Positions 8,649 to 18,629 of a DNA stretch of 64,000 bases are shown piece after piece. The translations under genes and the position numbers were made by a program. A model generated the notes under the pieces. That model had not been told where the DNA came from and did no database searches. It saw nothing but the letters and a program-made list of their open reading frames with translations. The DNA lies in the IMG/VR virus record IMGVR_UViG_3300007538_000022, positions 26,275 through 90,274 of that record, one strand, 5' to 3'. Origin of the DNA: a virus. Position 1 is the stretch's first letter. Each line of letters begins with the position of its first letter.

Positions 8649-11600
8649 TTAGTGTTTACCAACAACTACTTCGATCATTCCACGTTCGGTATCGAACTTA
8701 TTTGTTAGTGCTTTTCCTATTATTGTACCTGGAATTGCAGAATCTATAGCACACGCATACTCAGATATAGAGCTTGATACTAATAGATCTCCTTTTTTAA
8801 CTTTTCCTACTACTTTACACATTACTCGACCTTGTAATGCTAATGGAATAACAAAATTTCCATCTAACGACGAGTTCATTAAGTGTGCAGGATTTTCAGA
8901 TACAATACCTGCAACTCGTGTATCAGATTTAATATTTGTAGTAGTTAATTCATATTCTCCACCAAAGATTAAAACAGTGCCAAATGTATAATAGTTATCT
9001 GCTAAATAATTTTCAGCTAAGTCAGCATACCTAGCAGTAGTTGCAGTCCCGTTAAACAATGTTGCGTATACAGTGTTGTATACTAAATTTGATGCTCCAA
9101 TGTTATATACATTTGTAGTGTCTGGTTTTACACCTGTACGGTCAAAAATAAACGGTGTAACACTAGAGTTTGATCCAGTATTTGCTGTTACAATTGCAAC
9201 TTGTCCTGCAGTTGTTTTACCTGTTCCAGCTCCTAATGCAATTCCTGTAGATGCTGCTGTTTTTTCTTCTTGTGCTTCAATAAAACTGCTGTAAATCCAA
9301 TTAGTTGATAAGAAACTCTGGTTATTGTAAGTTGACAAGCTTTGCAATACACTCTGTGATCCAGCATCGTCGCCTATTGACAAATTTCCATAAAAAGTTA
9401 CATCAGGATATGTAGGTGATGTTCCTCCAGACCCGCCGACAGCAGTTAAAATTAAACCTTGAGAAGGAGTTTTTAAATTTAACATAGTACCTGTTAGCGA
9501 CATTACTTCGTAGCTAGAGTCGTTACCTATTATTAAGGATCGAGCATGAACACTACCGTTTGTATTTGTTTTTACTAAACTGTTAGCTTCGCCGGTAATT
9601 GATATATTACTTATTCCAAAAGTACCAGTTGACAATTTAACTAATGCAGAGCCTGGATCTTGTGCTGCTGGTATTTCTGTTGTAAAGTTACTTGGGAGCA
9701 GTGCGCCTCCTTCTGTAACTACTGTAGAAAAAGATATTTGCTCTATATGTGCAGACCCAGTATCGTTTGCCCAATTTCCTAATACTTTATTATTTTCAAT
9801 TCTGGCAATTTTATTAAAATCAATTCCATTGTCAGCAAGAGAAATCCATCCATTTGATGCAGTAAATACCGTGCTGTTAAACGATGCAACTCCTAATTCT
9901 GATTGCGTGAGTCCGGTTGCATTACTTCGTGTAGTTGCTGCATTAAGTAATAATTTACTTTGTACAATCCCTGCTGTTGCAGAAACATCGCTATTAACAA
10001 TAGTATTTGGTTTAATTTGGAAATTAATTGTCGAATATTTTTCAGTAACTTCGTTATTAACTACAGTTAATGTATTAATATTTGTAAATGATATATCACT
10101 TAAATTATCATGTACAGCATTCGCCCATTCATCAACTGGTCCTGATAATATTACAGCTTCTGCTCCTCCGACGACTTGAACAGTATCCACCGCAGGAGAA
10201 TCTCCTTCAGGTTTACCATCACTAAATACTCCAGATACTGGAGTATAAATTATCTCAGTTAAGTTTGTTCCTAAACTTTGAAAATCTCTAGTTCCTAAAA
10301 TAGTACCAACTGCTCCAGTAACTGATCCTACCATCTGATCATTAACTTCAAACGGACCGTTTACAATCGAACCTGAAATTACAAATATTTTTTTGTAACC
10401 TGTACTAATTAATAGCTGACCATTTGATATATTTGTAATATCAACGTCGTTCATATCTGCTAACAATTCACTACTACTGTTAGCTAATATCAAGTCGTCA
10501 ACGTAAATTTTAGTAGCAACATCTGAATCGTTAGTAGGAGCTTTTAAATTAGTAATAGTGTTACTACCAGCATTTAAATCTCCAGTTAAAATAGTTGAGC
10601 CATCTGCTGCAATTGCACCTGGGCCGATTTTATTAACTATAACATTTCCATTTGTATCAAATCCTAGTCTTCGATTAATGTATCCTCGAACGGCACTTTC
10701 AGTAGGTACTGTATCAGATGCATTGTCAGCCATTGCAGTGTCTGTGGAAAATTCAGTAATAACAACTCCACGCTTGAATCCTAATCCATCAACATCGGAA
10801 AGTGCAATGTTAGCAGCAAACGAAACTGTGCCTGTACCTTGGTCTACACTAAAGAATCTTCCAGCTCTAAAAACACCATCCTGATCTGTTGATGTATAAA
10901 ATACACGGCCTTTATTAATTTCTGTAACTTCTTTAGAGCTGTCTTTTTCACTTGGGCTTCCGAAAATTACATTTGGGAAATTAGTATTGTTATAACTACC
11001 TGTACCTATGTCTAAGAAATCATGCCCAGTTACTCGACATGTTGAAATACCTACAGTAATGTTTCCAGTTTGATTTGCTTTCAACCCTGCTCTAATAGTA
11101 ATATTTTCTGATCCGTAGATAACTGGAAGTGCTATACCTGTAGAGTCTGTTTGGTTAATAGTTTCAATATCTTCTAGATCAACAAGTGCATACGCTATAT
11201 TTTCTGAAACAGGGACTTCGTTTCCTTCTGAATCAACACCTCGATAATTAAACACATAATGTGTTTTTCCACCCCATGATATAATAGGTGCTTCTACTAA
11301 TGTTTCTGGTCTCCACCCTAATGGCCTAAATCCTTCAGGTGTCTTGCTATTATTGTTTAATCGATATATTTCATTAGTGTCAGAAACTGGTTGCAGTGCT
11401 AACCGCACATCTCCTATTGTTGCACCTTTAGTTGTACCTGAGCCGGCTAATTCACTAGTTTGAGCTCTTGCACTGTCAATGATTAATCGAATATAGTCGT
11501 AACCTTCATCAAAACTAACTTGTGCAGTTCCATCTGGCAATTCATTGCCTATACTATCGCTAGTTAAAAATGATATCGAACGATATACAGTATCAGTATT

Positions 11601-14600
11601 TTCATCAAAGACTATAGCAGTTGACGGTCTAATTGCTATTAATTCTTGTGATTTAATATCTGAAATTATATGTGTTTGATTTCTTCTATAATTTATTATT
11701 TTACCATATGGAACATTTTCTAATAAACCGTTACGACTAAATTGAGTTTCGCTAGTAGAAAAATTCAATTTATATACACGACCGTCAAACATCGGAGTCG
11801 ACGCTTCAACTTTAATAGTACCTGCAATTGAAAATGCTGTAATAATTCCAGTTAATGCTACAGGATCACCATTATCAATTTCAGTTACTGTAATAATAGC
11901 ATCATGTTCTACACTAGTACCTCCTAATAAGTTACCGTCAACTGTAATAGTATCTCCTACTGTAAAGTTTGTACCGTTTGAAATTATATCTGCAGAATAC
12001 CCATTGTGAATAGTTTTATAAATTGTAAATACTGCATTGTTAGCAAGAGGATTAGTTACATCTTTAGTAACTGGAATCGATGTTCCTACATTTTCGTATC
12101 TTCCTACACACGCATTAGTTTTTTCTACGTTTGCTACTTCGTATCTAGCAAAGATTTGTTTAGTTTCATGATATATGTCAAATTCAGATCTTGATGATGG
12201 AACATCTTTAAAATCGAATGCATACAAGAACAATTTTTCCAATTGGTTTGTGTACCCATCTGGATCAATTGAAACTGGCACACTGTTTGCACCTAATGCT
12301 ACAGAAGTAGGAGCTCCAAGTGCTGTTTCAGTAATTTCCAATTCATTAGTTAAATCAAATGCTCCTTGAACATTGATAAGATAAATTACAGTTGACCCTG
12401 AAGTATCGCTTGAATCAACTACAACTGTGCCGAAAGCACCGCTACTCACTTGCGTTAATACTTGCCCTTGTTCAACTACTACACCCCCAGATAATGTTAA
12501 AATAACATTAGCATTAAAAGTTCTAGCTGATTGAACCATATCTTGAGCTAGAAAAATATCATCTGGAATTTCATTTGGGTCAAACCCATCTGCTACTAAT
12601 CCATATTCACCGTAACAACTTGAACTAGACAAAGACCTAATTTGTGATCCATTTTTTGAATAGTATGATGCCCAGCAATAATATGTAAACATTGATACTA
12701 GTTCTGACAATGCCCCATTAGCAACTACTAATCCATAACCTAAATCGTTAATATTAGTAAAGTCATTACCTAATATTGATCTATTACCTGCAGTTTGCAA
12801 TGTAATAGGAATTGGACTAGATAAATCATTTAAGTTAACACCTGTAGATAAACTACTAGTTACTCCAGAAAAACCAAGATTGTTATTTGAACTATAATCT
12901 AATTTTAATTCTGCTATACCTAAATCTGGATCATATTGTGCAATTGCATTAACTTGAAATCGTTTTCCATCTATATAAAACACGCTAGGTGTTTCAGGTC
13001 TACGGACGAATAATCCTTGTGGTTCTGCTTGAGATCCATAACTCTGAACCATAATTCTAAATGGATCTCCATCTATTTTTTCATATACTTGAACAGCAGT
13101 ATTTCCCACAAATGCATCTACAAAGATACCACCACTGAATGATTGTTTGTTTGATGATTTTGAAAACGACGAAGATCCTTGAATATATGGTGATTTTGTT
13201 AATACTTGGCCTTCAGGATCAAGTACTCCCATAAATCCTCCATGACCGTGAACTGATATGTTCCTAATCATAGTTGCATCATTTAATAAAAATACATCTA
13301 AGTCTTTATTGTTTAGTGGAGGATTATATTCACCATCAAACCAATAAACAATAGTATCTATTAAATTTTCAGTTGCAGCATAAACACCGTCAATTTCTCT
13401 CCAATAATTAATACTTTCTAAATAATCAAATTCTAATGATGACGTATGTGTTTTTGTTGCAACATAATAGTAATATACACCCGATGCTAAAACTTTAACA
13501 ACTTCTTTTTCTTTATAAAGCGTACTTGGAGCCCATTCAAACGGATCAGCAATTCCTAATGAAATATCGTGATCGTATGTTTTAGTTGATTCAGTTCCAT
13601 ATGTTAATACCGGTTCTTCTGCGTTGTACAATTGTGTTAATAGCGTGTTTATAAAACGAATTGAATTATTAATTTCAGAAGTTGCATTATAACGATTCGC
13701 AATATCGTAGAATTTTCCTTGAAGTTCTAAAGCATATTCATTGCCACCGTTATTTAAATCATTAATTAATCCATCAATAATAAGACCTATATTTTTGAAA
13801 AAGATCGATCTTGAATAATCTCCAGATAGTACATATGCAGGGAAAAAATATTCTACATAATTTGTAGCTTGTTCCTGTAAAAAAAGTTTGTTAACACGAA
13901 TAATTTCAGTAGCAGCTACCCATCTTCCAACATTCTCATAGACACTGCCAACATTTTTAGTCAATGCTGGATCAGTGAGATAATGTCTGCCAAAGTATCC
14001 GTCAACTCGTTGAGTTAACGGATTTATATATTCAACACCATTTGGAACTTTAGTAACAGTTAACACAATATCTGCAGCACCGTTGTTACCTAATTGTGCA
14101 TCTTTTATAAATATTCTTTCATCTTTTTGAAATGATGTTCCAAACTCTAATATTTCTACATTTGAAATCTCACCTCCGCTTCCTACTGTTATTCTAAATA
14201 CTGCATCTTTTCCAAAAAACTCTGAAATGTAAGAACTTACAGTATATGTACCGGGTATGCGATATACATCAGTTTGAGCATCGTATGTAATAGTTTCTAT
14301 ATTACTTTTACCTAATACCATACCGTCAAATTCTGCATCACGATAAAAATACATATCAGCCCAAATAGATTGAGATATTCTATTTTTAGGTTTAATAACA
14401 CATCTACGTAATTCGTCCCCGCAGATTGATACATTCGGAGGTAATCGTATAGGGAAATCTTCTTCATATACGCCAGATTCAACAAATATAGCAATATGAT
14501 TATTTCTTACAATATTACCATATTCCAGTTCTTCGCCATTTTCAAACTCAATTGGTTCTAATAGCTGAACATCTATCTCATCTGTTTCAAGTAAACTAAC

Positions 14601-16508
14601 TGCTCTAGGCCCTGCTTCGTACTTATAGTCGATGATTCTGCCAACAGCTCCTGAAAGTTTTCCTCTAACTATTTTCCCAGGTATAATGTCTGTATTAATT
14701 GGATCTGCTTGGTCAACATGACCATTATTGCCATTGGATAAATTAATTTTATATGTAGTTCCACCGTCAATAACACCAGGCGCTCCTAATACTCCAGATT
14801 CGATTACAGTTAATACTACGTTAAATTTCGCTTCTATTACAGATGCTGCTTGTAAGTCAGGTACTACAGTTTCATTTATATACTGTGTATACTTTGTTTG
14901 ATACATAGTATCTACCGCAGTATTTGTTAAAATATAGTCTACTACTAAATCTCTTACAAATTCAATACTAGCAACAGTTTGTACTTTTTGTCTACTAATT
15001 GCATTCCTAGAACTAATATTTGAGTAGTATCGAATGCCAGCCCATCGAGATAAGTAATTAGCATTGTTTCCAGATAACGAGTCTAATGATACACTTTCTA
15101 AAATTAATTCTATATCTCTCTGACATAGCTCAATATCGTAATTGTCAGAAAAACTTGGATAAGTAGATTTTATAAATCCAATAACTTCATTCACAATAAA
15201 CACTTTATTTTTTAAAATAAGTGTTCTAGAATTATTACGACCGGAAATTGGGGAGCTCATTCCTGATGTAATAATAGTCGAATTATTGCTATTATTACCA
15301 TATGTAATTGTTTGTATATAAGGGCCGGGCTCGTATGGAGTTGCTAGTATAAGTTCTTCTGCTTTTCTAGCAGCAGCGTTTATTGTTCGATATGCATAGC
15401 CGGGTGATCTTCCTTCTCTACCTATAGGAGTTGACAGTTGACGATCGTCTCCGGATGTGTTTACAAATAGATTAACATTGCTAGTTACTGCAGCATTGTC
15501 AACATATAATTTAGTAGCTGCTTGCAAATCAGTAGCATCGTTAGGAGTTCCTGTGCCGGACAAATCGCCAGGATGATCTGATAAGTACAATGGTCCTTCC
15601 ATTGTATCTCCTTGGCGCCGTACAACTGCATATCTTGGAAGTACAGAATTAGATAACCAGTTTCCTAATAGCGACGGATCGTAGTACAAGTCTGTTAACG
15701 TAAATTCTCCAGTTCCGCCAGTTAATAATATTCTATTAACATTATTAATAGCATCTTCTGCAGAAGAATATAATCCAATATTGTTTTCATCTTGTATACG
15801 TATATAATATATTTCACCTGAAACTACACCTGCAGGATCTGAACCTGATGAGTTAAAAATGTAAGCTCCGCCGGTATATTCAGAAGTTAATCCATGATCT
15901 TGAATGTATAAATATCCAGATGAAATTGTAGATGTAGTTAAAATATAATTACTAGTATCTTGAGGTTCATCACCTATCCTAATTCCACTTCCTGAAATTT
16001 GTTTTTTTTGATATGTTTGATCTGCATACCCTTTGTTAATAACTAATGCATCTAACGTGAAATCAGTATTATGAACATTGTTAAACAAGTCAATAGCATC
16101 AGATGATACTTCTACATTTGCAATAGCATACGAATTTGCATTAAGTGGGCTTGATAATTCTGCTTTCGGGTCGTTACTTAATTTTGATGAAAGTTGACGT
16201 ACTATTAATTTTCCATCAACTGTAAAATCAAAACCAATAGTATCGGCTGTATTATCTAATGCGCTGTTACTTGCTAGTTCTAAGAAAGTTAATCCTGACC
16301 CGTCTGATTTTACAATAACTGCTTTATTTTCATTATTATTATATGCATCAGGAACATCGCCTAAATCAGTAAATGATATCTGGCCTCCTATACCAAAAAC
16401 AGCATACAATTCGTTAAAATTTTCATTTACTTTTCTAAATGATTCTCGTATACTATCTCCGGTACCGTCATTACCTTCAACACCGATATCAATTTCTTGT
16501 TTTGCCAT
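8649..16508 (-). CDS. Giant tail fibre/structural protein (2619 aa) with C-terminal chaperone-like domain
   Basis: This is the largest gene in the window. The N-terminus (MAKQEIDIGVEGNDGTGDSI) carries the shared module. The middle is repetitive and beta-rich, with a likely beta-helix zone after about residue 350 and motifs such as DATDLQAATKLYVDNAA that recur near residue 2020 (APTNDSDVATKIYVDDLI). The last 120 residues (starting near RYADLAENYLAD, with GIVSENPAHLMNS and GKALTNKF) resemble the peptidase G2-type intramolecular chaperone domain that trimerises and cleaves itself from tail fibres. Two late promoter boxes precede it. It is probably a host-range determinant. Confidence 0.8.
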   Translation of the reverse strand: MAKQEIDIGVEGNDGTGDSIRESFRKVNENFNELYAVFGIGGQISFTDLGDVPDAYNNNENKAVIVKSDGSGLTFLELASNSALDNTADTIGFDFTVDGKLIVRQLSSKLSNDPKAELSSPLNANSYAIANVEVSSDAIDLFNNVHNTDFTLDALVINKGYADQTYQKKQISGSGIRIGDEPQDTSNYILTTSTISSGYLYIQDHGLTSEYTGGAYIFNSSGSDPAGVVSGEIYYIRIQDENNIGLYSSAEDAINNVNRILLTGGTGEFTLTDLYYDPSLLGNWLSNSVLPRYAVVRRQGDTMEGPLYLSDHPGDLSGTGTPNDATDLQAATKLYVDNAAVTSNVNLFVNTSGDDRQLSTPIGREGRSPGYAYRTINAAARKAEELILATPYEPGPYIQTITYGNNSNNSTIITSGMSSPISGRNNSRTLILKNKVFIVNEVIGFIKSTYPSFSDNYDIELCQRDIELILESVSLDSLSGNNANYLSRWAGIRYYSNISSRNAISRQKVQTVASIEFVRDLVVDYILTNTAVDTMYQTKYTQYINETVVPDLQAASVIEAKFNVVLTVIESGVLGAPGVIDGGTTYKINLSNGNNGHVDQADPINTDIIPGKIVRGKLSGAVGRIIDYKYEAGPRAVSLLETDEIDVQLLEPIEFENGEELEYGNIVRNNHIAIFVESGVYEEDFPIRLPPNVSICGDELRRCVIKPKNRISQSIWADMYFYRDAEFDGMVLGKSNIETITYDAQTDVYRIPGTYTVSSYISEFFGKDAVFRITVGSGGEISNVEILEFGTSFQKDERIFIKDAQLGNNGAADIVLTVTKVPNGVEYINPLTQRVDGYFGRHYLTDPALTKNVGSVYENVGRWVAATEIIRVNKLFLQEQATNYVEYFFPAYVLSGDYSRSIFFKNIGLIIDGLINDLNNGGNEYALELQGKFYDIANRYNATSEINNSIRFINTLLTQLYNAEEPVLTYGTESTKTYDHDISLGIADPFEWAPSTLYKEKEVVKVLASGVYYYYVATKTHTSSLEFDYLESINYWREIDGVYAATENLIDTIVYWFDGEYNPPLNNKDLDVFLLNDATMIRNISVHGHGGFMGVLDPEGQVLTKSPYIQGSSSFSKSSNKQSFSGGIFVDAFVGNTAVQVYEKIDGDPFRIMVQSYGSQAEPQGLFVRRPETPSVFYIDGKRFQVNAIAQYDPDLGIAELKLDYSSNNNLGFSGVTSSLSTGVNLNDLSSPIPITLQTAGNRSILGNDFTNINDLGYGLVVANGALSELVSMFTYYCWASYYSKNGSQIRSLSSSSCYGEYGLVADGFDPNEIPDDIFLAQDMVQSARTFNANVILTLSGGVVVEQGQVLTQVSSGAFGTVVVDSSDTSGSTVIYLINVQGAFDLTNELEITETALGAPTSVALGANSVPVSIDPDGYTNQLEKLFLYAFDFKDVPSSRSEFDIYHETKQIFARYEVANVEKTNACVGRYENVGTSIPVTKDVTNPLANNAVFTIYKTIHNGYSADIISNGTNFTVGDTITVDGNLLGGTSVEHDAIITVTEIDNGDPVALTGIITAFSIAGTIKVEASTPMFDGRVYKLNFSTSETQFSRNGLLENVPYGKIINYRRNQTHIISDIKSQELIAIRPSTAIVFDENTDTVYRSISFLTSDSIGNELPDGTAQVSFDEGYDYIRLIIDSARAQTSELAGSGTTKGATIGDVRLALQPVSDTNEIYRLNNNSKTPEGFRPLGWRPETLVEAPIISWGGKTHYVFNYRGVDSEGNEVPVSENIAYALVDLEDIETINQTDSTGIALPVIYGSENITIRAGLKANQTGNITVGISTCRVTGHDFLDIGTGSYNNTNFPNVIFGSPSEKDSSKEVTEINKGRVFYTSTDQDGVFRAGRFFSVDQGTGTVSFAANIALSDVDGLGFKRGVVITEFSTDTAMADNASDTVPTESAVRGYINRRLGFDTNGNVIVNKIGPGAIAADGSTILTGDLNAGSNTITNLKAPTNDSDVATKIYVDDLILANSSSELLADMNDVDITNISNGQLLISTGYKKIFVISGSIVNGPFEVNDQMVGSVTGAVGTILGTRDFQSLGTNLTEIIYTPVSGVFSDGKPEGDSPAVDTVQVVGGAEAVILSGPVDEWANAVHDNLSDISFTNINTLTVVNNEVTEKYSTINFQIKPNTIVNSDVSATAGIVQSKLLLNAATTRSNATGLTQSELGVASFNSTVFTASNGWISLADNGIDFNKIARIENNKVLGNWANDTGSAHIEQISFSTVVTEGGALLPSNFTTEIPAAQDPGSALVKLSTGTFGISNISITGEANSLVKTNTNGSVHARSLIIGNDSSYEVMSLTGTMLNLKTPSQGLILTAVGGSGGTSPTYPDVTFYGNLSIGDDAGSQSVLQSLSTYNNQSFLSTNWIYSSFIEAQEEKTAASTGIALGAGTGKTTAGQVAIVTANTGSNSSVTPFIFDRTGVKPDTTNVYNIGASNLVYNTVYATLFNGTATTARYADLAENYLADNYYTFGTVLIFGGEYELTTTNIKSDTRVAGIVSENPAHLMNSSLDGNFVIPLALQGRVMCKVVGKVKKGDLLVSSSISEYACAIDSAIPGTIIGKALTNKFDTERGMIEVVVGKH

Positions 16509-16532
16509 TATTTTGCTCCATTAAAATCTGTA

Positions 16533-16564
16533 TATTTATTAGAAATATGTTTAATATATTTATC
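16533..16564 (-). promoter_or_regulatory. Two late promoter boxes upstream of the giant fibre gene
   Basis: On the minus strand GATAAATA (16557-16564) and AATAAATA (16533-16540) lie 25-56 bases upstream of the start at 16508. The stretch 16509-16687 otherwise holds no gene. It also contains a 10-base direct repeat, GCGTACTTGC on the plus strand, at 16571-16580 and 16640-16649. Confidence 0.5.
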
Positions 16565-16626
16565 TGGGATGCGTACTTGCTGCATTCTGCAAATACTAGC
16601 AAAAATAATGTATAGTAGTTATATTA

Positions 16627-16659
16627 TGAAAAGAGATAGGCGTACTTGCACTATCTCTT
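16627..16659 (-). terminator. Probable terminator after the lysis-side gene
   Basis: The minus strand can form AAGAGATAG...CTATCTCTT with an 11-base loop, followed by a short T run. It lies between the stop of the 110-aa membrane protein and the giant fibre promoter, so it would separate the two operons. Confidence 0.5.
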
Positions 16660-16687
16660 AATAAAGAAAGGTATTTAAAATTATTTT

Positions 16688-17020
16688 TTATGCAGCAGTA
16701 CCTGTATCTGTTTTAGATACAGATTTAGTCTTTGATGCTGTTTTAGACTTAGATGTTGCTCTAGGTTTAGATTTTGCTCTGGGTTTGGGTTTAGGTTTTT
16801 CTACAATATTTGGGACTAATTTTTCTATAAATTGTATTTTTTCTTTTTTCCACATAGTCCATAAGCTATAACCTATACCAAAGTATGCAACATACTGGGT
16901 AAACTCTTGAACAATTAAAAATGCAACACATGCTGACAATAATATTAATCCGTCTAATGTAGTGCGTTCTTTAGATCGTTCAATAATCCAATTTTTCATA
17001 TTAATTAATGTTTGTTTCAT
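16688..17020 (-). CDS. Small membrane protein with Lys/Ser-rich tail (holin candidate)
   Basis: A 110-aa protein. Residues about 20-55 (GLILLSACVAFLIVQEF and YVAYFGIGYSLW) form one or two membrane segments. The C-terminal 40 residues are basic and low in complexity (KPKPKPRAKSKPRA...KTKSVSKT). The size, topology and position two genes from the GH19 lysozyme fit a holin, but there is no family signature. There is a good AAGGAG ribosome binding site. A small DNA- or membrane-binding virion protein is the alternative. Confidence 0.6.
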   Translation of the reverse strand: MKQTLINMKNWIIERSKERTTLDGLILLSACVAFLIVQEFTQYVAYFGIGYSLWTMWKKEKIQFIEKLVPNIVEKPKPKPRAKSKPRATSKSKTASKTKSVSKTDTGTAA

Positions 17021-17060
17021 TATTACTCCTTGCTGATGTTATAATCGTATTTAGTTCTCA

Positions 17061-17522
17061 TTATTTAAATGGATTTGTCGAATTATAAGAAAGCAATTCT
17101 TTTATGTTAATCCGTTTTGCCTTTGATCCAGATTGCTGTGTTATTATGTTTGGAAATTCGTCTTTAGACTTAACTCTATTGTTAGCTGGCAAACGTAGTA
17201 TTATTGGCATTTTAGATATATTTGATTTTTTAATCATAGTAGCTCTTGCTCGTCCTTCATGATCATAAACTTTGCCATCTATAGTTATATCTAAAGTAGG
17301 TAACCAATCGCTTGTAAATTTTTCATTATCAAATTGCCCGTACTGTAATGCACGGTCTGATGCTTGTCCGTTGCTATCGTCTGCAAGAAATAAAAAGTCA
17401 TCTGGAGATATTTCAGCAACCGCAGCCCTAGATCGATCATCTGGATAGACGTTATTCTTAATCTCTTTTTTCCATTGCTGATCTGAAATATAGATTCGAT
17501 TAGTTATTTCTACAATCTTCAT
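17061..17522 (-). CDS. ParB-like phage protein with capsid-targeting-like N-terminus
   Basis: A 153-aa protein beginning MKIVEITNRIYISDQ, one of many N-termini in this window of the MKxxE[IV] type. Residues 85-100 contain YDHEGRARATMIKK, similar to the DGxHR motif of ParB/sulfiredoxin-like domains. It starts directly after the stop of the lysozyme gene. The function is unknown; it may be a virion-packaged protein. Confidence 0.6.
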   Translation of the reverse strand: MKIVEITNRIYISDQQWKKEIKNNVYPDDRSRAAVAEISPDDFLFLADDSNGQASDRALQYGQFDNEKFTSDWLPTLDITIDGKVYDHEGRARATMIKKSNISKMPIILRLPANNRVKSKDEFPNIITQQSGSKAKRINIKELLSYNSTNPFK

Positions 17523-18368
17523 TTATGATCCAGATTTTGCAGTTGCAGTAGAAGTATTGTTAGCAACAGTTGTATTCATAGAGGAAACATATTTGTTATA
17601 CTTATTAGTTCGATCGTCTAACCCATTTAAGCTACTGTTAATACGTTTAGTTACTTGTTTAATATCTGTAAAATCAGTTACATGTGGTCTTACTCTTTTT
17701 TTCCAATACATTATAGCAACTTTTGCAGCAGTTTCAGGTTCAGATAATTTATTTGCATTTGTCCAAGTACTAGTAAAATCGTCACCTAACAATTTACCCA
17801 TCCAATTATAGTTCCATCTACCAGTAAGTTGAAAATAACCTCTACCGATAAATCGTTTTGCATCATTTAAATTTTTATTACCTAAACTTTTATTTTTTAA
17901 ATAACTTTTAATCCTAGGATTAGTTTCAACCATTCTAGTAAAATTTTGGCATTCGTGTGCTGCTTGTGCCATAAATGCTGCTAATTCTGTTCCTTTGATT
18001 CCAGCTTTTTTCGCAGCATCTAACAATGTTTTTTCACTGGGCTGCTTAGTTAATAATTTAACAGTAGCTGCTTGTTTAGTAGTCTTTACTGTTTTAGGCT
18101 GATCTGCATTTGATTTAGGTGTACTTTTAGACACTGAGTCTATCTTGGGAGATTTTTCTTGAGATGTTGGATTTCTAATTTTATCCAATTCTTCTTGCGA
18201 ATAAGTTTGATAAGTAGGGTCTTTAGTAAAGTCTGGATGATTATAGTCTTTAACTTTCATTAACCCAGCACCTGCTCCTGCAGTAACTGCTGCACCAATC
18301 CCTAAACTTGCTGCTAAATCCTTCCAACCTTCGTTAATCATGTCGTCAGTTATTTCTATCATTTTCAT
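17523..18368 (-). CDS. GH19 (chitinase-like) lysozyme/endolysin with N-terminal extension
   Basis: A 281-aa protein. The C-terminal domain (about 100-260) contains FMAQAAHECQNFTRMVETNP and GRGYFQLTGRWNYNW, the GH19 hallmarks including the catalytic Glu of AHE. The enzyme would cleave the peptidoglycan glycan strand. The N-terminus (MKMIEITDDMINEGWKDLA) matches the capsid-targeting-like signature and precedes a short hydrophobic stretch (GIGAAVTAGAGAGL) and a disordered Lys/Ser/Thr linker. Because of this extension it may be a virion-borne lysin rather than, or as well as, a classical endolysin. Confidence 0.85.
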   Translation of the reverse strand: MKMIEITDDMINEGWKDLAASLGIGAAVTAGAGAGLMKVKDYNHPDFTKDPTYQTYSQEELDKIRNPTSQEKSPKIDSVSKSTPKSNADQPKTVKTTKQAATVKLLTKQPSEKTLLDAAKKAGIKGTELAAFMAQAAHECQNFTRMVETNPRIKSYLKNKSLGNKNLNDAKRFIGRGYFQLTGRWNYNWMGKLLGDDFTSTWTNANKLSEPETAAKVAIMYWKKRVRPHVTDFTDIKQVTKRINSSLNGLDDRTNKYNKYVSSMNTTVANNTSTATAKSGS

Positions 18369-18380
18369 ATTGGTATTCCG

Positions 18381-18629
18381 TTATGTTTGCCGTATACTAT
18401 ACATTTTTTTCTCTATTCGACTTAATGCTTCGCGTTGTACTCGTAATTGTGCTTCAAGTGCTTGAACATATCGTTGAGTAGGTATTTTTTGAATAACTCC
18501 ATTTTCTCCTAGTAGCTCAAAATGGTCTACTCCTTGCCCTTTTAACCCACCTGCAACTCTGTTAGGATTTTTAGTATCAGTGGAAGACTGCTGGTGTTTT
18601 TTTCCATACATTGTATTTAAATAATTCAT
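18381..18629 (-). CDS. Small coiled-coil hypothetical protein
   Basis: An 82-aa protein with a polar N-terminal half and a C-terminal heptad-like helix (VQALEAQLRVQREALSRIEK). Its start overlaps the stop of the upstream peptidase gene by 4 bases. No family was recognised. Confidence 0.55.
   Translation of the reverse strand: MNYLNTMYGKKHQQSSTDTKNPNRVAGGLKGQGVDHFELLGENGVIQKIPTQRYVQALEAQLRVQREALSRIEKKMYSIRQT

Noticed and set aside
9073-12369. Long open frames on the plus strand inside the giant fibre gene
   Set aside because: They are antisense to a continuous 2619-codon gene with clear protein signatures, have no ribosome binding sites and show no known motifs.
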